Translations under genes and position numbers: made by a program
From: Clavelina lepadiformis
Taxonomy: Eukaryota; Chordata; Ascidiacea; Aplousobranchia; Clavelinidae
NCBI RefSeq assembly: GCF_947623445.1
Contig: NC_135244.1
Location: forward strand, 8,990,001 to 9,054,000
Direction of reading: 5' to 3'
DNA: 64,000 bases
In this document: in pieces, positions 47,501 to 59,500 of the stretch
Position numbering within the stretch: position 1 is the first letter of the stretch
How the letters are laid out: each line of letters begins with the position of its first letter
The notes under the pieces: model-generated
What the model was told of the DNA's origin: nothing
Database searches by the model: none
The model's input: only the letters and a program-made list of their open reading frames with translations

Positions 47501-50500
47501 AGTTTTCTTTCTAATTCTTTAACCTGGGTTTGATAATTTGCCATCTTTTCCTGGAAGGTGGATAGAGTTTCCTCACACGAAGCTAACAGAGATTAAAGAT
47601 AACTTTTTCAGTTATATAGTACAATTAACAGCCATGTATCCTATTACCTTTTGTGGTCTCCAAAGAATTAATTTGCTCCAGAATTTGGCCATGAGTACAA
47701 GCGGCTAACCTCTGTTGCAGCATTTTTATTTCTCTTTCTTTTAAATCAACCTGGTTTCTTAACTCCCGGTATCGTTCTGCTTTGTTAGATTCATTTGAAA
47801 GTTTTACTTCCAATTTTCTCAAGTCCATCTGCAATTGATAAAAAATAAAATCACCAAGTTAAAAAGAAGTGTTTAAAAAAAACCTGTAAAGAACTTTAAC
47901 ATGTACTGCACCTCTGCTTGTGTTAATTCTTCTTTGCAAGATTTAGTTTTCTTTAATTCAGCCAGAACAGAATTATTCCTAGGTCGCGACCCGCCAGATA
48001 AGGTACCAGAAGGATCAAATAGTTCCCCTGCCAAAGTGACTGTTCTTGCTTTTATCTTTGGATCAAACGCCACCTAATTTAAGAAAGCCATTTTTTCAAA
48101 ATTGAAGTTTTTCCACATAAATCTTCACCATAATTATAAAAAATATTCTTCCAAATTAATTACCTTCTTGGCACAGTCCATATTATTACAAACAATCGTG
48201 GTTCCAAAGACATATTCTAAAGCTTTGCTGATTTCCTTGCCTCCAGACACCAGCGAGAGAGCTAAGTGAGCATTGTCTTTCCCAACCAAGGCCTTGGCAT
48301 GGTTTATTTTCTGGATTAAAGAAAAACATTGCAGAAAGTTCACAAAAATATTTAATTGTATCATTGTTATATACAAGATATAACAATGGTTAACACAGAA
48401 AACTCGAGTCTGGTGGAATGGGTGTACAGTGCTTAATTACCTCAGTAGTCAGTGACCGTGCAGCAACTTTATTTAAAGGAATAATAGTGACCCTTCGTCT
48501 CAGCTGCCCTTGCTTCAAAAGCATTGAACCAGTTACATGATTATCTACAACAACGTTGTAGAGTCTTCTACCAGCAACGATCTCCAATGCTAAAAAACAT
48601 AAAGGGTTTGTTTAAAAACACGCTACGCAATCTGTAGTTTATGCAAGTGGCATACAACCTGTTGCATACTTTGGGTCTTCAATGTCAAGCAACTCAGCTA
48701 CCATACCCTTTATTCTATTACGGTCCCAGTTCTTCTCAGGATCTCTAAGAAATCGAATGACAATGATACCAAAAACAATATTCTAGTAGAGACTAGAGAT
48801 TAGGATGTTTCATTTTTTCACCATTTTGTAATTTAAAAAAGCTTGGGGTCTCCCTAGGCGGTATTTTGGGCACAATGAAAGAATCTAAACTTTTTTTTGA
48901 TTTATGACGTCATTTTGAGGTTGCAACCCCTTGTTGAAGTTTCAGTGGAGGTGCATTGTTCTAATTTGGCGATATCTTGGTAACCGATTGAGCTAGGGCC
49001 ATTATCAAGGTGTCAAAAGATGCAGAATGGCTGGTTTCCTATAACCACTCAATTCATTTTAATTGCATTTTCGCTCTAGAAAAAAAGTTATTTGAGAAAA
49101 ACCTAAGTTTTGACATATTTTGTATGTTGGGAACTACATTGTGATTTGCATACAAAATATGTCAAAACTTAGGTTTTTCTCAAATAACTTTTTTTCTAGA
49201 GCGAAAATGCAACTAAAATGTATTGAGTGGTTATAGGAAACCAACCATTCTGCATCTTTTGACACGTTGATAATGGCCCTAGCTCAATCGGTTACCAAGA
49301 TATCGCCAAATTAGAACAATGCACCTCCACTGAAACTTCAACAAGGGGGTGCAACCTCAAAATGACGTCATAAATCAAAAAAAAATTTAGATTCTTTCAT
49401 TGTGCTCAAAATACCGCCTAGGGAGACCCCAAGCTTTTTTAAATTCCAAAATGGTGAAAAAATGAAACATCCTACTAGAGATATTGGTTGTCAACTCCGT
49501 TTTACTCACTTGTAATGAAATTGCAGACTTGGAAATTTGTTATAAACATTTTGAACTTCTTTTCGCAGATGAGCAATTTTATTAGCCAAGTCTCGTTTTC
49601 GCTTATTCAGTTCTTCCTTCAGACCCTCTGTACATTGCAGCGGTGAAAGAAAACCCAGAAAAAGATAACTAAATGACAGCAAAGCATAAAAGCTGAAATA
49701 CCTTCATAATTAAGTTTTTGCAGTTCCGCCAATAATTCTGAATGAACACCTTGAGCTTTTTTCAGTACATCTTCATCAACTTTGTACGTAGCATCTGTCT
49801 TTTTTAGTTCAGACTGCTTGGACTTCAGTTCGTTTTTGATATGCTTTAATTTCATTTCACTCTAAAAAAAATTTACAAAAAAATTTGAAAAATAAATTTC
49901 AAACTTGATAAATTTATGCAAAACATGATGCATTTACCTGCTTCTTGTCTGTCTGAAGCTGACTGATATCTTTTTTAGCTTGTAAGAGCTGAGCATTCCA
50001 TGATGACTCTTGACCATTGTCAGCATTTGCAAGTCCAGCGGTAACAGCCTTAAACACAATTGTAGTATGGCACATAAAGTGATATATTTTTTTTGGTGCC
50101 CAATGCTGGCTTAAGGGGGTACAGGCAAGGTTGCTTATGTTATTAATTGGTGCCTGATGTATGACTCAAATAAGTCAACTGTTTGGCATCTCCAACAGGA
50201 CCCTGTAAACTTAGTAAGTAACGATCAGCATAGGAAAATTTAAAACATTACTTCAAAATGTTTCTGAGCAGATGAAAATTCATTAGTGTGCTTTGTGCTT
50301 TCCTGTTCAGCAACTTTGCATTCTTCTTCTGTTTTGATGCATTTCTGTTTGTTGGCTGCAACAGTGGTCTGGCACTAAGAACAAAATGTGTGTGATGTAA
50401 TTTTATTCCTTAATAATTTTAATTTAGTTGTAGACCATCAGTTGTATGCTGTGAATGTTTTGAAAAATATTGGTGAGAATTTGAAAACAAGTCAGTAATG

Positions 50501-53500
50501 GCTAAACTCACTTCTGCTTTATTTTTCTCCAGATTCTTCAACGCTTTATTTTGTTCATTGATTATCTCTTTCTGATTACGTAAGTTTGCATGTGCCTTAG
50601 CATCAACCTTTTCTTTATCTCCAAGAACATTTTCCAAATCTTTTAACTTGTTACCAGCTTCCTAAGCAAATAAACAACAATAAAATTTAAAAAATCACTG
50701 GGACCACTATGAGAACAAAAATATATATACTTCATTCTATGTTAAAGTGATTATGTTAACAACAAAATTAAATGATATAAATTTTGAATTGTTAACTACA
50801 ATCACTTACATTATCCAAACTATTTTCCAATTCAGCAATCTCCTTGCCCATGACCTCATATCTCACTTGCAATTCATCTTGCTGTAACAGCAAAAATTTC
50901 ATTGCATCTATTGTATTCTATGCTCACCCAACGATAATAACATTAAAAAATTACTTTTATACAACTACTAGTATATATTACAGGTCCACCGAATATATGG
51001 CAAGCTGAATATAAAAATAAATTCAAAAATCGAATATTAAGGTACTTCTAAAAACATGCCTGAAAATTACTTCATTGCAAAAAAACTATAACAACAGTAG
51101 ATAAAGTTGTTTTTGCACGTAACAGGAAATTTACGTATATTTCCGTTGCAAGTTACAACTGAGTAAATGATACTTTGATTAAAGTATATATTGTATTTCT
51201 TCAATTATATAAATTGTAGTGTATGGGCATTTTTTTGTTCTTTTTTGTCATAGGAATACTTGCAATACTGGATTGCAGGATTCGGCCGAAATAATTTGGT
51301 TACTTTTTCCACAATACGGTTTTGAACCGAATCCAAAAAACACGATTCTGTACACCCCTAGTAAATATACGTGTAATGAAACATTTAACTGGTCAGTAAA
51401 TAAGCGACCTCATTCTCGATTTTGGCCTTTTTTTCATTCATCTTTTCAATTTCATCGGAGGCAGAGCTGGCAATCTGATCAGCAACCAAGAACTGATGTG
51501 CAATCCGCAACCTTGAAAACCGTTCAACTTCACGTTGAATCTTCTGATACTCTAAATAAGAGGATCGCTCATCTCGTAATTTTTGCAAGGTTGGTGTAAT
51601 CTCTTCATTTAATGTCTGCGTAAAAGGTACAAACTTAGAAAGAACAAAAAGTACCTGAAAATACACTGGTACAAGTCGTACAACAGTTCAGTGTAAAACT
51701 GAACATCAGTTGAAACTTCTTATATAACTTTGTGGAAAAGAAACAAATGACAATTTAAGAACTTCCACAATTTCAAACTTTTAACCCTGTTTATGTGCGT
51801 AAGTTTGTTTTCTTTCTTCTCTATCATCCGTTGTGCTGACTCTTTCTTTGACTCATACATGCTCGTGCCAGTCGCTTCTTCTATCATAGACAATATTTCT
51901 GGAGGTTTCATGTTCATAACCTGAGGTTGATAAACATGAACATAATTATAGGGTAGTGCAGACCATCAAAATAGGTGTTAAAAGTATGAAAAGAAACACA
52001 TGATAAATCCTCTGAACGACATATATATACATACAATGTAACTACAAAAGACTTATAAGTTATTAAAAAACATGATTTTCTTGTAAGTTCAAATTTTTTT
52101 TATGTATTTGTTTCCATGTTCAAAGAAATTAAGCTGTCAAAAAAGGTAAGTCATTAAAAAAATATATGGTGTCATTTAATTATTTCATGATGAAGCTTAT
52201 CAAAGCATTCAATGGCGTCTGCAGAATCCTAACCAACAGGATATTAGTCAGGAAGTAAAAATCATCTGCAATTACATAAGCCCATTCCAATGACTAAATA
52301 AAGGCCCATGAAAAACTATTAATCATTTCTACCTGCTGAATATCAGTAAGTTTAGTTGTATCAAATCAGGGCAAGTATTTGAATTAGGAACAATAGTTAC
52401 ACACATACATACAATTTAGGAATATTTTCACCTTTGTCACTCTCCCTTGCATAATTAGGAAGTGGGGATTATTGACGTTGAGTCCTACTGAGCGAAAAAG
52501 GTCAGACACCCGAACATTTTGAGCATTGACTCCATTTATGAGGTACTTATTTCTCCCACCAATAACAATTTGTCTGGTAATCTACATAAAACAAACCGTA
52601 TAAGGTCAAGTACACTAGACCTCACATACAGTGATAGATATATATACAGATATATATATACAGTATAATGAATAACAAATAAAACGTCTAGTTTAGATAG
52701 TTTTCCATTCTTTTAAGTGTATTTCAGTCTTGCATATAAATATATACAACAAATCAATTATGTCGTTAAATCAATAGGAGTATTTGTATAATGAAGATTA
52801 TATAGTTCGGTCTTGGTGGCTAACTAATTTATCCATCAACTGCCAAAACTATAAATTACTGTGATTTCATTGTGAGCTTCCATTCCAATAGGACTTTGTT
52901 CTTTGTTGCTGTTGTCAAATGTGATTGATACGGTGGCTTTGTTGATTCCAGCCTGCCCATTTTTGTAAACAAGATCTTGCAGATTAGTAGCTCGAACCTG
53001 GACCAAAAGCAAGAATGTAAATACATGAACATGCAATATTCGGTTTTATTTTCAAGATGCCAACATGCTTATGCTTTGGACATTTTTAACAAATGCAACT
53101 TAAGAAATTATTGCACAAAATATACCTACTTCGTAATTTCAATGAAGTCCAATGTTATATTTTGTTCAGTATAAAACCATAACTAGTAGTGACACTATTT
53201 TTGTACATAGATGAAAATAATACACACTTAGGCATGCAACTGTTATCATTGACGAAGTAACAATGACGTACAATGAATCATCAGCACGAATGATATCTTA
53301 TTTGGTTGCCCATTTGGCCTGTGTGACTAAACCCTCTCTGCAACATACTCTGTCCATTCATCTCATGAAGAATATAAAGACACAGCCAATGAATAATGTG
53401 ATCAATCAGGTCTACTTAATAATTGCAAAACTGACAGCAGATAGACATGGAAAACAACATTAATACTTGGATGCGGCAGCCAAATACTTCCCTTGAATAT

Positions 53501-56500
53501 TACGTTGAAGCAAACAAAGCAAATGCTACAACATATCAAGCAGCAAAGCTTGCCTGCGAGAAATTTCAAAGCATTTTAGCATCCGTTAATGATAACGCAA
53601 CTCAGCTGTTTCTAGAAAGAATCATACCACAGCCACGAGCTAATAGCAGTCTAACAAGATTCTACTGGATAGGAGCACATCGAGCATCAGGAATAAATGC
53701 TCCATGGCTGTGGCAGGACAACTCAACAGTTAACTACAGCAAATGGAGTACATCAGAACCTTCCAACGACACTGAAAATTGTGTATCTATATTCTCAGTG
53801 GACAAGTTTCGATGGTATGACAATCATTGTGAAACTAATGACTACGGATACGTTTGCCAGAGAGATGTAGCTGGTGAGTGATGATCAATTGGTCAGGATA
53901 TAATTTAAGATAACTGCACAAGAAGTGAAAGTAAATGTATGTTTAACTTTGGTGTTAAACAAAATAAAACTATCTTAAAACTACTGTGGTGCTGCATCAT
54001 TTTTTAGAATTAACTACTACAACTTCAACCAGTGGATCAGACACAACATATAAGTCGGTTACCACTGTTTTATCAACAACAGGCAAAGCAACTGCAGCTC
54101 CACAAAGCCAATTTCCAGTTGCACAAGTTGTGGCACCTATAGCAGTTGCTCTTATCTTGTTGGTGATCATAATAGCAGCTGTGTGTGTTTACAAAAAACG
54201 GTAATAAGGAGTATAACATTACTAGCAGATAGCTTGGCAACAAAATAAACCAGACACAATTATTATTGCAGAAGACAGCAAGTTAAATGGTCAGCCATGG
54301 CAACAGACCGATCAACTGAAATCCCTGTAACTCATTCCGTAGTTACTGCTCCTCGGCCAGTACTAGAAAGTACCTCTTCCAATAACAATGTATCAGTTGA
54401 AGCTGGATATGTAAATAGCCCAAAATACCAAAGTATTAAGTGTCAAAATGAAAACGGCCACCATATTCCTGGAAGTATTGCCAATCCCAACTATGAAATG
54501 GTTCAATTCGATAAACAACGTTCACAGTATGTGAATTACAGGAATGGTAAGAGGTATTAGCAAACAGTAATCTTACATATGCACAATGTGCATTGCACAT
54601 ACATAATTGCTAGATAATAATAAAAATGCATCAATAAATCGTCAACTAGTATTGTATAATATAATGTACAGACAAGTATTCTATATTGATATATCATCAG
54701 ATTAGTGATGAAGAATCACTTTCAGTAAGTAGAATGGTATAGCAGGCAGGTATACAAAATGTAGAATTTAAAAACGTTCAGTTTCTTGAGAATATGAATA
54801 ATAAATTTTGAAGCTTTTGCAAATTTGAATCTTTTAACTTTGCTCATTTCGTTAAATCAAAGCAACTTAAGAGCAAGAGAATCAAACCTGTCGTCTTATT
54901 GGTCAATGAAAGAAATGAACTTTCTTTTTGCTTAACCAAATTACCCATAGTTTTCACAACCAATTCATTATCATGCAATAATTTTTTGCACTAAACAACA
55001 CTCGCTTCAATACAACGATACCTATTGTAATGTACATGTACAGTATATTATGAAGTCATAACAACAAACCTCATTCAAATATCGGTTCAAAGATCTTGTT
55101 TGTCCTGACACAGGCCACAAGAGCGGAGTAAAATATCACGTCAACAAAGTCTTTTCATTTTATTTCCTAACTCACTGAAACCTTTGTTTCCTCAAATCCT
55201 AGATCCCATAAACGGTTTTGTTTAATGCTCTGTTCGTAGATAAACTTGAATTGTTTAGTTAGGAATACAGCATTTTGCAGCTAACTCTCTTGCAGCACTT
55301 GCCCCTGTGATTCTATCTTTCTTTTAAAGCATTCTGTAAATTATACGGAATTCAGCTTCTTACATGTTTCACATCAGAAATTATGATGTAGAGAAATTAA
55401 AAATAAAAGTTAATGGTGGATTGCTATCCAATGTACTGCTTTTTTATTTCATTATAGTATGCTGCACTGGGTTAACACAGTTCAACGACCAGTGTTTTCA
55501 TTGAGGTTTCACTAAGAACATCACATTGTAGCATTCTGCAATGTCCGGCTTATTACGAGGATAATATGATGATTAGAAGGTGTTGAGTTTAGAAAAATCT
55601 CAGCGAAGTCAATTTTGCAATGTTACAATATTTTGTTAGAGTTGCAACTGACCACACCTATCTTGAGTAATAGTAAAAACTTAAACTACTTTCAAGCTAC
55701 CTTTCCCATGTCTACATGTGCTTTTTACCCATTTTCTTTGGAAAATAGAAAGGGCCCGAGTCTCTTTTCTCAACTTGAGTAAAAACTCTTAAGGGGGTTT
55801 ATTGAAAACTGAAGGGCAGTATAATTAAACCGATAAGAATTCCTACTTTCAGTGAAAGCCCTGGACTGTGACTGAAGAAGTAAGCAAATCACACGTATAT
55901 TAATAGAGATTATGTTTTTGCAGATAATGAAACACATCAAAAACCACCTTCAAATTCAAATCAAGTTGAAGAAACTTATGTTGATATCTACAGTACATCA
56001 AGCAAAGCGCGCAATCAAAGATTGTAAAAAAAATGGATATATATACCATATATACTGGCGTATAAGCCCCTTTTTTTGACGGTATTGTGTAATTATTGGG
56101 CCTTTAAGCAAGCATATATGGTACAGTAGAATTCGCCTATAGTGACACCTGAAGAGACCGCGGAAAAAGTGTCACTATAAGCGAAGTGTCACTATAGACA
56201 AAGTCAAGGTAAAATGGCCGCAGATGACTACAGTAGAACTCGCATATAACGGACCAGTCGGGACCAGCGAAATTTGTCCGTTATATGCGATATCCGTTAT
56301 ATACGAGGTATTTTACATTGTTTTCCTCAAAGGGACTGGAGAATTAGTCCGTTGTATACGGTTATTCGTGATACACGTGTCCATTATATGCAAGTTCTAT
56401 TGTACATAGCGATTGTTGCTAGATCGACAAACTATACAATGACAATCAACCTGATCACAACTCACAAGAACAAAAGCCTGGAACAAGGCTAGCAGCCACA

Positions 56501-59500
56501 GTAGCCTACGCTTTTATTACATCACAATTATGAAGCCTGCTCATAAACCTTTTCTATCATCTTGCTTGCGCATGGATAAAGTATATATTATTGCATCACA
56601 AACTAACGAGTGTCCTTATACGGAAATTTTTGAGCCCAAGGGACAGAAATGTGGTGTCACTATAAGCAAAGTGTTCTTATACACGAAGTCACTATAGGCG
56701 AAGTCATTTCTATGTAAAACATATGGTTTGCAAACGAGACTTTGCAACAGGTGTCACTATAGGCAAAGTGTCACTATAGCCGAAGTCACTATAGGCGAAT
56801 TCTACTGTATATATATATATATATGGAAGATATGATACTAACTGCATTCTTGTGATTTTTGTCTTTCAAAATTCTGTAGTGTTACCTCTCGCAAATATAT
56901 TACACAGGAAATGAAAACAACTTACATTCAACTTAGTGTTGCATTAAACCAAGCTTCAAATCAAATGAAAGTGAATTTATTATATTTTTCTAATCTGCAT
57001 CATTACATTGCACTTATTTGTTATATATGTACAGTATGCATTTAGCTTTAATAAAAGTACATATGATACAGTGTCAATATATAGGCCATAAACAATTAAA
57101 CGGTGTTTGAAAATGAATCGTTTCCTTATCAATACCAAACTGTTCTTTGTTTTGATTTAAATACAACATATGGTATTTCGTGTGGCCAGTTTGCAAAATT
57201 AGCAGTCATTTGGGTCAAGTAAATACTAATAATTCGTTAAAACAAACTTCTGTTTTGAATTTATAAATGTTTGGATGTAATTAAAGAAACAACTCAAAGA
57301 AGATTTTAATTATAATCTCTCGTGAAGGTGAAGTCAATTAGTACCCAATTTTTTGGGTGAAAATAAGGTGCAAACAAATGCACGATAGTAGAGCATGCAC
57401 ACAAAGTGGAGTTGACCAGATTCAATTCAAAGTACATAAGATACGTTTATGTACAGTATATATAATAGTTAATTAACACAAAAAACAATAAACACCTTGT
57501 TGTTTTTAGTTAATTTCCTACTTTGGGGGATTCCCCGAAAATAACTTTCAGATTGACAAAATTATTAATTTAGGCAATGCCAATAATTATATAGGTACTG
57601 AACACCACGAACTGTTTTTAAGTTCAAGTTCATAACGGTTGAGTCACAGCAAGCTTAGCCCAGGGCTTCTCAAACTATGGGTTATGGCGCAAATACGTTA
57701 TTTTGGGTTTGCAAAACAAATTCAACTTTTATAAATTGAATTGTTTTTTTTTAAATATTTCATTCACTTTGTTGTTTCCATTATGCGGTTCTTTTATTAC
57801 TGTACAGTTACTTTTGTAGATTGTGTGCATTTGTATGATTTTCGCCATAGACAAAAATACCACTCGAGATTTGTGATAGCACCTATTATTAATTATTATT
57901 AACACTAGAACAGCCGAGGTGTCGAAATCGACACTTTTTGAATTTTGATGTATATTTTTTTTAGTAAAAGCAGTTGCAACGATATATAAAATTTTCAGTA
58001 GCTTCCTAACTTTCTTGAAAGGGTATGGATAAGTAACATTTACCGAAATTTGACTTTCGATTTATTTTTTACAACCTGTTATATCTTCAACGGCCGAGGT
58101 GTCGAAATCGACACCAAGATGATTTTAGACTTTCAGTAGACTACAACATCTTTTTACTTTGCACGATTGCACTTGCAACTAACATATATATACTTGAGAT
58201 TAGCCCAGTTTTTATCTTTTCAAGTGATTGTTTATCTCATTTAGTTACAGCTTTTACGGAGAGTGACATCCTAAACGTACTTTGTCCATGTACATTTGCA
58301 CAATACAAACTTGCTTTGCAGCGAAGGCGAACTGTAAAATGCACACGACAGTTTTTGTGCAACGTATGGATTGTATGCCATACGCTATTAGCAGAGCTAG
58401 GCTTTAAACTGTACAGTAGGCTAAAACAAAACAAGGTAGGCGTGGAAGTTTTCGACCAAACGGCGAGAAAATACACAACTCATGCAGCAAGTAGACGATG
58501 ACCTTTGGCTGTTTGGACAAAACTACTGGACATAGTAGAGCTAAATTCCTGGATTCTGCACAGAAAATGTTTCGGTAGCAAAATCAGCCGACGAAGCTTC
58601 ATACTCCAGCTTACGCAGGGGTTGAGGGATGCTTACACGGTGAAGCGGAAGCAGGTGGTCCAAAGAGAAGTGAACCCAGCGCAGAGAAGACCATCTGGAA
58701 AGCGAAGGAAATGTGCGGAAGAAAGTCGTAAAATTATATAGTTAGTTTGAAGTCACTGTAGCAGGCCAACTTGCGGATTGTGTGGTAACGGCGGCTGGAA
58801 ACTTACAGAATGCAAAAACTGCACGACGTAAATAGATCAACATGGGTCCTGCTGTAAACTCTAAAGACTTATCACATTGTGTGTGAGAAACATATGAGCT
58901 TTTTCTGCAATAGTTAGCGTTTTGTTAAGATACCTACCATCAGAATAATGATTGTTTATGTTTCAACTCATAAATTTTTTTCTTTTTCGTTTCTTACAAA
59001 TGTGTGCAACGTCATCAAAAGTAGAATTGCTGTAGCAATGTTAGTTTTTTTTCTCTACTGAACAAACAAAATACATCCTAAATTCATTATGGAAGTATTT
59101 AGTTTTGAGTTTTTCGCTAAATTAAATCAAAAAGTATATATATTCATTTTTAAGGATGGTGTCGTTTTCGACACCACCGGCCGTTAGAGGTAAACTTGTT
59201 TTCCGGCCGTTCTAGTGTTAATGTGTGGGCTATCCATAAAAGGGTGGCACAGAAGTTTCTTTTTTAAAATGGGTCACAGGAAAAAAGTTTCAGATGCCCT
59301 GGGGTAGCCTATTTAACTATTTGTTATTTAGTACATGATCGAGTTAAACTAAATATGAAGTTTCTCTGATCAATCTCAAGTTCATTGTAATGCAGGCTGT
59401 AAAAAAATTAAGAAATTTTTATTGCAATGGTAATAAAAAAGCACTAAAACATGGATATATGCCATGATATGATTTTATATTATACTGTATATAAAATCTA

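Larger units (their letters stand above)
57661..59301. mobile_element. hAT-type MITE split by a piggyBac insertion
   Basis: Left end CAGGGCTTCTCAAACT; right end, inverted, CAGGGCATCTGAAACT. Flanks GCTTAGCC (57653-57660) and GGGTAGCC (59302-59309) match at 6 of 8 positions. Removing the piggyBac element leaves about 322 bp, a normal MITE size. The terminal CAGGGnTTCTCAAACT form is typical of Charlie-like hAT elements. Confidence 0.78.

Noticed and set aside
51219-51599. 126-residue plus-strand open frame
   Set aside because: Mostly antisense of SMC2 exon 5, whose protein matches the family closely.
52630-52680. TA-rich tract in SMC2 intron 2
   Set aside because: Simple dinucleotide repeat with no flanking terminal repeats.
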